From: Pyrocephalus nanus
Taxonomy: Eukaryota > Chordata > Aves > Passeriformes > Tyrannidae
Assembly: GCA_038380795.1 (NCBI GenBank)
Contig: CM076271.1
Location: forward strand, 19,111,001-19,175,000
Reading direction: 5' to 3'
Length of the DNA: 64,000 bases
The notes beneath the pieces were generated by a model, which ran no database searches, had not been told where the DNA came from, and saw only the letters and a list, made by a program, of their open reading frames with translations. Below are positions 1-9,470 of this stretch, piece after piece; position 1 is the first letter of the stretch; the number at the start of each line of letters is the position of its first letter. Both the position numbers and the translations under genes were made by a program.

Positions 1-544
1 GAAACATTAATTTTGTTGACTTGCAGCAACGTTTCTGTTCTAAAAACTTAAATAAGAACGTGTCCCTGCACTTGAGACTTTCTCTCTGCTAAAAAAGAAG
101 ACATAAGTACTGTACTCCTATGCAGCAATTATACAGCTGACACATATTTCTGTGTATACATTTGCTCCTTTCCCAATTCTTTTTTCCCTAAAAAACAATT
201 TATTTAAAATTAGCATTCTTATACTCCTTTGGGGGGAAAAAAAACCCCGAGCTACAACATTTACTGAGTAAAATGCTTTTAATTTTGCAAACTTCATGCC
301 TGAAAGAGAATAACTTTAATGGAGCTGATCAGATCTTTTGTTTCTGAATTGATTGCCTCGATAGATTTATTATTTTGATTTTTTTGTTTCAATATCCCAT
401 TGACTGATGGAGCAAACATTATTATCTCCTCGAAGGCACAAGTCAACTAAATCAATACCAGGAAAATATAGTCAGAGGATGAAGATTCAATTAAAGCAGT
501 GTATAATTGCAAACATTTATTGACTGCCCACCTTGTCACCGCAG
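1..544 (+). other. CNTN6: CNTN6 intron (3' part, upstream exon outside window)
   Basis: AT-rich intronic sequence leading into the first exon in the window. It ends in a usable splice acceptor: a pyrimidine-rich stretch followed by CAG at 542-544. A second AG at 547-548 could in principle be used. I see no repeat or open frame of note here. Assignment to the gene rests on the exon that follows. Confidence 0.75.
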
Positions 545-779
545 CCAGTTTTGGAGGAGCTCCAGAATGGGGAAGGTTTTGGCTACATCATCATGTTCCG
601 GCCTCTGGGCTCTGCCACCTGGACAAAAGCAGCCGTGGCTTCGGTGGAATCAAGCAAATATGTTTATAGGAACGAGAGCATCACACCTCTGTCTCCTTTT
701 GAAGTGAAAGTTGGTGTCTACAACGATGAGGGAGAAGGGACCCTGAGCTCCATATCCATCATCTACTCAGGAGAAGATG
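545..779 (+). CDS. CNTN6: Contactin-6 exon: second half of FN3 domain 2
   Basis: Internal coding exon of 235 bp (78 codons plus one base). It reads VLEELQNGEGFGYIIMFRPL and onward to YSGED. The EELQNGEGFGY block and the later FEVKVGVYNDEGEG strand are the signature of fibronectin type III domain 2 of the contactin family, neuronal GPI-anchored Ig/FN3 adhesion molecules that bind receptors at the cell surface. RNES is an N-glycosylation sequon. The acceptor is CAG at 542-544 and the donor GT at 780-781. The single spare G joins AG at the start of the next exon to make Glu (ED|E). Wording such as MFRPLG and ESSKYVYRNESI fits CNTN6 better than my recollection of CNTN4, which has AFRPLG and PRYVFRNESI. 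The exact 5' boundary could shift four bases to the AG at 547-548. Confidence 0.9.
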
Positions 780-1284
780 GTAACGTGTTACCCCTTATTA
801 GTAATGGCTGTGTAGCACCAATGGGTCCCAGGTGTGATCAGGGATTTTAAGGAGCCTGTTTAAAGCTGCTCATTGAATATTGACCAGAGACACGAGGCAG
901 AAGATGGGAAATGGAAGTAAAAAAAACCAAGGGGCAGATTTTCAGAATCACTGTCAGTAGAGGGCATGTTTCAATGATTTGTCCTCAGGGTGCTCCTGCT
1001 GACTGTGCTGGGAAAATCAGGAGACCTTCAGTGGTGTAGCTTTCAAAGGGTCTAGTTTTTCAGACCACTCAGTGCAGCTGATCTCCTCTGAAAATCCATC
1101 CCAGCAGACGGGTAAAAACCGATTTTAAAACCAGGTTTTGCTGACGTTTCTTAATAAGTAGAGATCACACCAGGCTTTCCTGAGCCTCTGCCTGCTGCTC
1201 CCCAACACCTCCTCCTCTTTTATCAACTTTCCCTCCCTGTAACACCACCCATGTCCCACCAGCTGTGTTTTCCCCGTGTCCCAG
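780..1284 (+). other. CNTN6: CNTN6 intron
   Basis: Short 505-bp intron with GT at 780-781 and AG at 1283-1284, preceded by a pyrimidine-rich tract. It holds no recognised repeat. GC content rises toward the 3' end, next to the very GC-rich exon that follows. Confidence 0.8.
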
Positions 1285-1400
1285 AGCCGCAGATCGCTCC
1301 CCTGGGGGTGTCGGCGCTGAGCGTGTCGGCGATGGAGGTGGAGGTGTCCTGGCAGCCCCTGGCGTGGAACCGGCACACGGGCAGGGTGCTGGGCTACGAG
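1285..1400 (+). CDS. CNTN6: Contactin-6 exon: first half of FN3 domain 3
   Basis: Coding exon of 116 bp: two bases completing Glu, then 38 codons. The peptide runs PQIAPLGVSALSVSAMEVEV then SWQPLAWNRHTGRVLGYE. The VSW tryptophan is the conserved B-strand core residue of FN3 folds, and NRHTGRVLGYE corresponds to the C-strand region in contactins. Flanks are a CAG acceptor at 1282-1284 and GT donor at 1401-1402, and the exon ends in phase 0. It is compositionally odd: 37 of its 38 complete codons end in G or C and it has about 11 CpG dinucleotides, unlike the following exons. The reading frame is continuous with both neighbouring exons, so it is not a misassembly visible from here. Confidence 0.92.
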
Positions 1401-1547
1401 GTGAGCCTGGGCCTCAGGGATCCATCAGGTTCTACATCCTGCTGGTTCTGAGTGCAAAAAGCCCCATATTCCTCGAAATATTCCTTGAGTATTTCTCTGA
1501 CTGCCGGGAAACAACAACTTGCCAGTTCTTTTGTCCTCGCTTTCCAG
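1401..1547 (+). other. CNTN6: CNTN6 short intron
   Basis: Intron of only 147 bp, with GTGAGC at the donor (1401) and a pyrimidine-rich CTTTCCAG acceptor ending at 1547. Reading through would hit stops, so it must be spliced to keep the FN3-3 frame. Confidence 0.85.
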
Positions 1548-1734
1548 GTGTTGTATTGGACGGACGATCCCAAGGAAAGCACAGCCGGGAAAGTGCGAGT
1601 CAGCGGGAACGTGACAGCCAAAAACATCACGGGATTGAGAGCTAACACCTTGTACTTTACAACAGTCAGGGCCTACAACACTGCAGGGACAGGGCCCTCC
1701 AGCCCCCCGGTGAATGTCACCACCAAAAAATCAC
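1548..1734 (+). CDS. CNTN6: Contactin-6 exon: second half of FN3 domain 3
   Basis: Coding exon of 187 bp (62 codons plus one base). It encodes VLYWTDDPKESTAGKVRVSG, then NVTAKNITGLRANTLYF and VRAYNTAGTGPSSPPVNVTT. The VRAYN.AG.GP block is the canonical F-strand and FG-loop motif of FN3 domains. Three N-glycosylation sequons are visible (NVT, NIT, NVT). It starts in phase 0 after CAG (1545-1547), and the donor GTGAGT follows at 1735. The spare C joins CA at 4896 to make proline. With the previous exon it completes FN3-3. The match to CNTN6 is strong: YWTDD.KES and KNITGL.ANT, where CNTN4 has a different loop. Confidence 0.94.
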
Positions 1735-2423
1735 GTGAGTACTTTAATCTGGGCAATAAAGTGTCACAAACTCCCAGGTGTGACGGTGACATTTCAGCCC
1801 ATCCCCATCAAATGTTTCAACATAAAAAAAAATTTCATCATAAAAATTAAACAACAAAATCTATGGCTAAGAAACGAGTTTCCTCTTGTCCTTCCATTAG
1901 GAAGGGTTTGTGTTTCCACTGGAATAGAGGAGACTCACTTTCAGGGGGTTTCAAAGACACGCAGAGTCAATAAAGGAAGGACGTTTCACAGGTCAAAAAA
2001 TAAATTTGGGTGTGAGAATATGTTGGTTTGGGGTTTTTTAAAGAAAACTGTTGACTGTTCCAAAGCCAGAGGTTTTCTGAGACCTCTAAACAGCACTACA
2101 GGGGGGAGCATAAGGGGATAAATTTATATAAATGCTATTTAGTCATTATTTGGTTTTAATTTTCTGCGATTGTAGAAACAAAACCACATGCTGGGGTTCT
2201 TTCCTTGGACTATACTTTCCAAGAAACAATTGACCAGCCCTTTTGCATGAAAGGGAAATATTCCTCCCAACTTTCACCAGTTGTCTATGTGCTGTTCCAG
2301 GCTATTACTCCAAGTGTAAAATGAATTAATTGACTTTTACTTACCACAAAAACATCTTTAATGTAGATAAAATAAACCTAAATAAAGCCAGAGAAGATAT
2401 TTCTTAAGGACTCAAAGAGGACT

Positions 2424-2556
2424 TATCCTTGGAAGCGTCCAAGGCCAGGTTGGAATAACCTGGGCTGGTGGAAGGTGTCCTTGCCTGTGGCAGGGGGTGG
2501 AATGAGATGGTCTTTAAGGTCTTTTCCAACCCAAACCATTCTGTCATTTTATGAAT
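2424..2556 (+). mobile_element. CR1 LINE 3' fragment
   Basis: About 130 bp of the CR1 3' end in sense orientation: TCCAAGGCCAGGTTGG, then GGCTGGTGGAAGGTGTCC, ending in CCAACCCAAACCATTCTGTC and a degenerate ATTYTATG-type tail. CR1 is the dominant avian non-LTR retrotransposon; copies are usually 5'-truncated, as here. It sits in a CNTN6 intron on the gene strand. Confidence 0.9.
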
Positions 2557-3604
2557 CTTCTCACAGTCCATTTCTCAATGGAAAATAGACTCATCTCTGG
2601 AAATTTTTCTCTTTATTCCTCTGTGCATAAGAAAGACAAGTTAAAGACAAGGCAGTGGAATGACAAGACATAGAAGGAATAAATTTGCTTTTGTTTTACA
2701 TCGACTTTATCTTCTGTCAAATTCAGGATCGTGCTAATGGTTCATTTAAAAATTGAAGTCAAAATAACCTTTTTAATATTTAAATATATAGATTAAATTT
2801 TTAAGCTCTGTCTCTGCAAGATGCAGGCACTTTCAATATGAGATAATATGTCAGGAGAATGCAAACAACGTGCATCTACAGCAGGAGATGGAGCTCCAAA
2901 GTAATAGCTCTGTCTTCCTGCTCAGCATCCAGGATTCCAACATTCTCTGCAGCCCATTTATTGCAGAGACTAAGCAAGGCTAAAATGGTCCTTCTGGCCA
3001 GATAGGTGCAACTCTGATTGAAACATACTGATCTGAGATCAATTTAAGGTCTAAGCTGACATCCTGGTTTAAGTTAGAACTACTTAGGCAAGTGGAATTG
3101 ATGTCCTTCCATGGGAGCTCCATTAGGAGCTGTTCTCTTCAGCCTATTTACTGATGGGGTTCAGAAATTCCTTTTGCTTTTCCTTTTTCTTTAAAAATAT
3201 ATACATATATTCCTGTAATAAATCTATGTTATATGGATATTAGAAATAAGTTGCTTGGATAAAGCTCAGCTCAGTACAGCAATAAAGCCAAGTGTAACCT
3301 AAACCATGAGAGGAACTTCATTAATTTAATAAACTTAAGCAGATACTTGAGACTTCTATTATTCTTGATGATGCTGATTACAAGAAATTAATTGAGGAAA
3401 TGATCTGCTAATCTCAGACCTGTTTGCTGAGGTTCTGTTTGAGGATATTACTATGGATTTGGGGAAGTGCTGTGCTGCCACTTATTCTCTTTCCTGGCTT
3501 AAAAAAAACAGGTAATTTTGTTTTGAAAATGCTCCTTTTCAGCCCAAAGACCATGAACTAGGATGTCTTTAAATTTCTGTGCTAAAGAGCTGCAACCAAG
3601 GCAG

Positions 3605-3676
3605 TATTCACCCATTTTTGAGTGATTTCAAGACTTTTCATATTCACCCATTTTTGAGTGATTTCAAGACTTTTCA
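3605..3676. repeat. Perfect 36-bp tandem duplication
   Basis: Two identical head-to-tail copies of a 36-base unit (3605-3640 and 3641-3676), beginning TATTCACCCATTTTTGAG and ending GACTTTTCA. There is no divergence between copies, so the duplication is recent or a polymorphism or assembly artefact. It lies in a CNTN6 intron. Confidence 0.97.
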
Positions 3677-4895
3677 GAGTACAATGAAGCATCTGACATT
3701 CTTTACCTCTTGAGATGATTTTGCTGTCCAATTCCTTACATAAAACATTTGCTGAAAGCAACAGAGAGGTCTGAAGCAACATTTAAATAAATTTTGTTAT
3801 TTTCTGTGTGTGAATGTATACAAATGCCTTCAAAAAGAAAAGGGATCTTTGTCCCACGTTGGCAGTGTGGCTGATGGAAGGACATCCATGGATATTCCCC
3901 TGGAAGCTCCACCACCACCTCCTTTCCCTTCCAGTGGGATGGATTAAACTTCTGCACCCTCATGAGGCAGAGAGATATGAAACAGCAGGCTCCACCAATT
4001 TATTTTATGCCCATGGGAAATGAAAGAAATTAGGGAAATGTTACCAAACAACCAGTATTTTCTAAGTTGCATCCAATAATAATCAACTATGGGGAGAAGA
4101 GAACGATTCCAGAAGTTGAGCATTTCAAAGTCAAGGCTGGGCTACTCATAACGTTTTTCTCCAAATTCTCTCCCCCCTGTTTTGAATTCTGTTCAAATCC
4201 TTATTTCCTGTAACAACCCCCCCCCCCCTCCTCCCCCAGAGCCATCCTCCTCTCTGGCAGGTCCAGGAGGACAGGCCATGGAGGAGCAGATGATGATGAT
4301 GTTCCAAACCTGAGCTGCAGTTCAGAGGCACAGCTCCCACCTCCCGTGTTCACACGGGATCTCAGTCACTCCTAGGCAAATTTTCAAAGCCCTGGCACTT
4401 AAGGCACAAAGAGCCTTTGAAAAAGCTCCTCTCAGCCCATTGTGCTGAGAATTTATAAAATCCTGCAATGTTTCCTGCTGGATCAGGTGGAGGCTTTAAT
4501 GTGCAGCTCGTGGCTGATGAAAAGTCTTGCTTGCTCTTAGTTTTGGCTTTTACCAAGACCCATAAAGCAAAGCCTCCTCCTGTATATTAAAATACAAACA
4601 GGAACAACATTTTACTTCAACCAAACCTATCAAATATAACTCGAACTGTCAGACACTCGCAGGCTGTTCCTAATTTTGAAAATGAACCCTCACAGTAAGT
4701 GGTTCTGTGCTATGAATAGATCTTTATTCTGAGTAGTACAAGAGCGATGATGGACTGGAAAGTGGGGTTTTCATTCTTGTAGGTTTGAATCCCCCCCATG
4801 CATTTGCTGATCTCGTGTCAGCAGCTCATTGGACTACACCATCAAATAATTGTTCATTTGTATCTTGTGATTATCAGCATCTTTTTCTTTTAAAG

Positions 4896-5008
4896 CACCA
4901 AGTCAACCCCCAGCAAACATCGCCTGGAAGCTGACAAATTCCAAAATCTGCTTGAACTGGGAACATGTGAAGACAATGGAGAACGAGTCAGAGGTGTTGG
5001 GCTACAAA
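4896..5008 (+). CDS. CNTN6: Contactin-6 exon: first half of FN3 domain 4
   Basis: Coding exon of 113 bp: two bases completing proline, then 37 codons. The peptide is PSQPPANIAWKLTNSKICLN followed by WEHVKTMENESEVLGYK. The PPSQPP hinge, the LNWE core tryptophan and KTMENESEVLGYK are typical of the last FN3 domain of contactins; I recall the MENESEV block as shared by CNTN4 and CNTN6. NES is a possible N-glycosylation site. The acceptor is TTTTAAAG (to 4895) and the donor GTAAGT at 5009. It ends in phase 0. Codon third positions are about 65% G/C, well below the exon at 1285-1400. Confidence 0.94.
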
Positions 5009-6914
5009 GTAAGTCACTTCTTTACCTCAGTAATCAGAAAATTTATTTATAACAGAGGCAAAACCAGAGATTTGGTGAAAGGTGAGTGTTCATTACCTGG
5101 AAAACTGGGAGTTTTCTGGAGTTACTGGGATATATATATAAATATATGTATTTAAAGCACTTGTTAATGTTTATACAAATATTCATTCAGAATAGGGTTT
5201 CTTTATTCCAACACAGGGATCTTCTGTCCCCAACACCAGAATTCTCTTGTTCCTTTCCCTTGTAACCTTATTTCCCTGAAGATTTTTGCTTTCACATCTC
5301 CAGAGAAGGAGTCTTATACTTTATATATATATAAGAAGTAGTGAACAATCTCTTAAGCATTAAAAACAATCATAAAACACATTTAAACCTTCTCTCTCTC
5401 TGGCAATTCATAAATGTACCTTTGGAAAGAGATTGGAAGATGCTCAGGTAAAGAGCAGTGTGAATGAACTAAAGAGCACCCCCATAAATCTATTTTTAAA
5501 GGAAATAAAAATTTATTTTAAAGTTTGTTTGCTCTGAAAAGTCTGAAAACCCTCCTGGAAAGACTTGTTTTCCTCCTGGAGGGCTGTAAAAATGGAGTTG
5601 GAGGGTTCTTACATGAGGAAAGGTGCTCAGGATCAAGCTCCTCATGTTCCCAGGCATTTCAGTGTCTGCACGGTTATTTATGTCTGGGGAGGAAAAAGGC
5701 ATAAAACCCCTCAGCTTGCAATTTTCCTTGAGATCATGTTCTTTTACACCTTAGTGAGTGTGTTTGAGTAGCTCCACACACCGGGGAAAACCACAAAACT
5801 TGACAATTAAGCTTTTTTTTTTCCTTTGTGTTTAACCCCCCTGGTCTTTGGCTCCCTTTTTCCATCACATTTTGCTGTGGAAAGGTCTCTTGCTGTGGTA
5901 TTTATTCTGTGATCCCTGATTCTCCTTCTGCTTTGCTCTTCAGCTGCTCTTCTTGGCAGAAATCTGTCACAAGATTGTCAAGTTAAACTGTCAGGAATTG
6001 CTGGCAAGGAGGAAACTCTTCTTGGAGGAAAAAGGCTGTTCTGGTGGGTGGGATCCTCTCTTGGCTCCCCAAACCTTGGCCCAAGGACTCATTAGCACAA
6101 AGATTAAGTGTCATAAACACTGGATCCATCGTGGTTAGTTGTAGAAATGTGGAATTCCAGATGTGATTATCCATGTTTCTGTCCTTTCTTCAGGTCTTTA
6201 TTAACACCCTGCTGTGCAAGGTCCCAGGTTTTCATGAGCAGGCAGTCGTTTTAGACAAAAGTCCATGTGGATGTTTCTATTTGACTATAAATTCTCACCA
6301 GAAGTAAATTTTACCAACAGGTAAAATTAAGAAAAAAAAAACAAAACAACACCTAAAAAATGCAGTTCTTGAGGTGTCAGATGAGTTCTGGATAAAAAAG
6401 GTGTTGCAGAGTGAAGTCTTGTTTAAAGGTGTGTCCAACTTCCATATTTACAGAAGAGCACAAGTGTGTTGGACAGGGATTTCCTAATATTAATTTTAAT
6501 AAGGTACTTCTGTGCAAGCACAGCCTCTGCTGAGAGAAATTGGGGCTGTCTCATCCCTGGAAGTGTCCAAGGCTTGGTTGGACAGGGCTTGGAGCAACCT
6601 GGGCTTGTGGAAGGTGTCCCTGCCCATGGCATGGGGTGGAACTGGATTATCCCTAAAGTCCCTTCCAATCCAAACCATTCCATGATTCTATGGAAGTCTA
6701 TGAGATTTGGGGTGAATGCCTGCTGTGGCATCCATCAAAAAATCCTGCAGAATATATTTCCTTGTTCTAAATTGCTTTAATGCTCTTCAGGATGCTAAAA
6801 GGGCTCTGAAAACTTTGGGACGCGACAGAAAAATCTCTCAGGCAAAAAGAGAAAACCCATTAAAACTTAAAAATAAATTAAATAACTCTTGTTTTCCACT
6901 CCATTTCCCCTCAG
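5009..6914 (+). other. CNTN6: CNTN6 intron (1.9 kb) with CR1 fragment
   Basis: Intron between the two FN3-4 exons, with donor GTAAGT at 5009 and acceptor CCCCTCAG ending at 6914. A CR1 3' fragment occupies about 6550-6694. The rest is AT-rich, with short TA-rich stretches near 5128 and 5321. I see nothing coding here. Confidence 0.85.
6550..6694 (+). mobile_element. CR1 LINE 3' fragment
   Basis: About 145 bp of CR1 3' end in sense orientation: GGAAGTGTCCAAGGCTTGG, then GGACAGGGCTTGGAGCAACC, then CTTCCAATCCAAACCATTCC and the terminal ATGATTCTATG. It is 5'-truncated and lies within a CNTN6 intron on the gene strand. Confidence 0.93.
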
Positions 6915-7083
6915 ATTTTGTATAGACAAAACAGACACAGCAAAACACACATCCTGGAGACAAACAACACTTCAGCTGAACTTCTGGTCCCCTTTGAAGA
7001 AGATTATCTCATAGAAATAAGGACAGTCAGTGATGGTGGGGATGGCAGCAGCAGTGAGGAAATTAGGATCCCAAAAATATCAA
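6915..7083 (+). CDS. CNTN6: Contactin-6 exon: second half of FN3 domain 4
   Basis: Coding exon of 169 bp (56 codons plus one base). It encodes [20 protein letters not shown], then [20 protein letters not shown] and [37 protein letters not shown] is the F-G strand region of contactin FN3-4. NTS is a possible N-glycosylation sequon. The wording [17 protein letters not shown] fits CNTN6 specifically; CNTN4 has a different sequence here. The acceptor is CCCCTCAG (to 6914) and the donor GTAAGT at 7084. The spare A joins GT at 7764 to make serine. Only about 40% of codons end in G or C. Confidence 0.95.
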
Positions 7084-7763
7084 GTAAGTGAGACATTTTT
7101 TTCCCTGTTGCATAAGAAGAAACCTGTGCCTCAAAGTACAACAGATTAACAGCCTTCCCATGGCCAGAGGTGTCCTCCCTGCTGGTGCTCAGTGATGCTG
7201 GAATTGTGTAGATGAGTCTCTGATACTCTGAGATTCAGTGGAGGAGAAACTATTTTGCACAAAACCTTATTTTTGGGGTGGTTCCCCATCTCCCCTTGCC
7301 CACAGTGCTCAGGGGAGGACACAGAAAGAAGATTTCTTTCTAAATGAGAAGCCAAAGCTGCAGCTTTCACACAGCTCTAAATCTGCTCTGGAGCTCTGCT
7401 GGGATGGAGAAGTTCAGCCCTGATCCATGATTGGGGTGGGGTGGCCCAGGGTCCAGCCTCTGCTCTCAGAAATAACTGTTTCTTCATGAAAAATGAAGCA
7501 TTTTTGCATAATAAATATGTATATATATTTAAAATGGCTGGGTTTGCAACAAACCCCTCCTAAAAGCAGATATTCCCAGGAAAGGTGGAAAGATAAACTT
7601 CCATTCCATGGAAGTGCTGCTACAACTTCATACATAAATAAATAAAATATTTGTGGTCTATGTTTCATTTTGAAAACGGGACAATTATTATTATTATGTC
7701 AGAATGCATGATAAAAACCAATTTGTGACACAAATTCACCTCTGTCTGCTTCTGTTTCTACAG
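7084..7763 (+). other. CNTN6: CNTN6 last intron
   Basis: Final intron of 680 bp, from GTAAGT at 7084 to TTTCTACAG ending at 7763 with a long pyrimidine tract. No repeats are recognised beyond short AT-rich runs near 7518 and 7687. Confidence 0.82.
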
Positions 7764-7864
7764 GTTTAAGCTCTGGAGCAATAAAAGCAGCCCAAAGGCT
7801 GAACCATATATTGGCATCTGGGATCCTGCTATTGAGTTCTGCTCTTATTCCCCCTTTTCCTTGA
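7764..7864 (+). CDS. CNTN6: Contactin-6 last coding exon: GPI-anchor signal and stop
   Basis: Terminal coding segment of 101 bp including the TGA stop at 7862-7864. It reads SLSSGAIKAAQRLNHILASG then ILLLSSALIPPFP and stop. This is the layout of a GPI-attachment signal: small residues (SSGA) as a plausible omega site, a short polar spacer (IKAAQRLNH), then a hydrophobic tail of about 18 residues to the C terminus. Contactins are GPI-anchored, so the signal is expected exactly here. All six exons together give 921 nt, which is 306 codons plus stop in one frame. The tail is the most variable part of the family, so this exon is supported mainly by frame, splice site and hydrophobic profile rather than by residue matches. 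Confidence 0.87.
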
Positions 7865-7898
7865 TGATTAAAGCAATGCTCAGCCACGGACTTTTAAC

Positions 7899-7904
7899 AA
7901 TAAA
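7899..7904 (+). promoter_or_regulatory. Candidate proximal poly(A) signal AATAAA
   Basis: Exact AATAAA hexamer only 34 bases after the CNTN6 stop codon. No clear GT-rich element follows within 40 bases, so its use is doubtful. Confidence 0.35.
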
Positions 7905-8304
7905 ACACCTAGATTTGATCTTAATCCTTCACCATGACCAACATTCCTGGTACAGAACAAACTGGGGCTGGGGGAGGGAGGCACAAGTGGTCTGTCATAA
8001 AGGAAATATTATCGATATGACGTGAATTTTTAAAAAAAAAGCTTTGAAGTTACTGGATAAAATGTGCATTCATTAATTAAATGGAGCGGTGCCAAACATA
8101 ATTTGGGATTATAAGGAGGGTGGTCTCAAAAGTTTTTACAAGTAGTTCTTCTTGAAACCCCATTTAATGGTGTGTCGAACATGAAAGGCTGTGCTAAGCT
8201 GTTAGAACTGAGGGAAGAAGGGAGTTGCAGTTTCTTGTGATGTGGATATTATTTATCTCCTTTTCTTCAATGTAACCTGTTAAAAAACCTCCAATTTTCA
8301 ATTA

Positions 8305-8310
8305 AATAAA
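8305..8310 (+). promoter_or_regulatory. Candidate distal poly(A) signal AATAAA
   Basis: Exact AATAAA hexamer about 440 bases after the stop, followed about 25 bases later by the GT-rich stretch CTTGTGTGCATT (8333-8344). That is the arrangement expected of a working cleavage site. Confidence 0.55.
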
Positions 8311-8345
8311 AGCTATTTGTTTACTTTTTACCCTTGTGTGCATTA

Positions 8346-9254
8346 GAGAGGGTGCTGTAAAATGCATTATTTGGACTATTTTCTACAGAAAAGGGAAACT
8401 TAAATAAAAAGAATCAAATGTACCAACCCAAAAGCCTTTGAAATCCAGAGAAAATCTTTCAGTGGCATCAGCAAGCCTTGAACCAGACCTGAATGAAACC
8501 TCCTTTTGCAATATCAGACACTTACACATTCTCAAACACATTTCAAAGGACTTTTTCATGCAAAGACTGCTCTGATCAATGAAAATAGAGATGCTGAATG
8601 TATTTTATTGAATGAGGATTGGAATACATCTGCCTTCCAGCAGGTTCAGTTGGTGTCTCACCTGATGTTCTTTGCTGGAGCTTGAAAGTGTGGTTTCATC
8701 TTTGGTCAGGGTATGAAGGGAAATGAGAAGAACACTGTTTTTTATCGTTTTGAAATATAAATAAAAACATCTAATTAAGGCCTTCAACCTGCTGGGTTAT
8801 TAGAATGACAAATTAAACACCAGGGTATGACTTTCAAGTCAGTAGATGCTCAAAACTTAAAGTCTCCTTCCTGTCAACTTGAGCTACAGCTGATAAAAGG
8901 TGGTTTTTCTGCCTGATATCATTATTGGGAGAGCTCTTCTCCCTCCTCACTGTATTCTCAAGCAGATTATCTTTTCTCCACTGTCAACTCCATGTTGTGT
9001 CATCTTTGTAACTGCTTAAAACTACAAGTGAATCAAATACCCCCCATACTTTTAAAAGAATCTCTTTGTATGGGGTGGTGATGTCCAAGCACTTAAATGA
9101 GTTCAAGAATAGAGGTTCATCTGTACATGATAATTATTCAAACAGGACAATAAATATATTTCTCATCTATGGATGTGGGAGGCCAAATTAACAGGGAGAT
9201 ATGAATTCTAAAATGTGAATTCCTAGAGGAAGCTGCCAAAACTTTGGTCCCTCT
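8346..9254. other. Intergenic, no feature seen
   Basis: AT-rich unique sequence downstream of CNTN6. It includes another AATAAA near 8404. I found no repeat family or convincing open frame. It could be further 3' UTR if the distal signals at 8305 are bypassed. Confidence 0.6.
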
Positions 9255-9295
9255 TCGAGGTCCCTTCCAACCCAAACCATTCTAGGATTCTATAA
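9255..9295 (+). mobile_element. CR1 LINE 3' terminal remnant
   Basis: Very short CR1 tail in sense orientation: GAGGTCCCTTCCAACCC, then AAACCATTCTAGGATTCTAT. Only the last 40 bases of the element are recognisable. Confidence 0.75.
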
Positions 9296-9395
9296 TCACT
9301 CACAGACCCCATAAGTTGGACTTCCAGGGAAAACTCCATAAAATAAAATCAAAAATGATAAAAACATTGCAAAAACACATGAAGCAAATATCATT

Positions 9396-9470
9396 TCATA
9401 GAATCACAGAATTACAGAATGGTTTGTGTAGGAAAGGACCTTAAAGATCACTTACACCTAATAATGTTCA
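9396..9470 (-). mobile_element. CR1 LINE 3' fragment (antisense)
   Basis: It begins CATAGAATCACAGAATTACA, followed by GAATGGTTTGTGTAGGAAAG and GACCTTAAAGATCA. This is the reverse complement of the CR1 3' terminus, so the element runs on the minus strand. It lies about 100 bases from the opposite-strand remnant at 9255. Similarity fades after about 9470. Confidence 0.85.

Larger units (their letters stand above)
1735..4895 (+). other. CNTN6: CNTN6 intron (3.2 kb) with CR1 fragment and tandem duplication
   Basis: Largest complete intron in the window, from donor GTGAGT at 1735 to a CTTTTAAAG acceptor ending at 4895. It contains a CR1 3' fragment (about 2424-2556), an exact 36-bp tandem duplication (3605-3676) and a C-rich run near 4209. 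The rest is AT-rich sequence without recognisable features; short open frames here are not supported. Confidence 0.85.
7865..8330 (+). other. CNTN6: CNTN6 3' UTR (probable extent)
   Basis: Sequence after the stop codon, AT-rich and non-coding. Two AATAAA signals (7899 and 8305) could end the transcript. The downstream one is followed by a GT-rich element, which favours cleavage near 8325-8330. Contactin transcripts can have longer 3' UTRs, so the true end may lie further downstream. Confidence 0.55.

Noticed and set aside
5953..6138. Extra exon candidate with an upstream CTTCAG acceptor
   Set aside because: Inserting it would break the FN3-4 domain between its two exons, whose phases already match directly.
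545..7864. Assignment of the gene to CNTN3, CNTN4 or CNTN5
   Set aside because: Exon wording in FN3-3 and FN3-4 ([27 protein letters not shown]) fits my knowledge of CNTN6 and differs from CNTN4; a database search would settle it.
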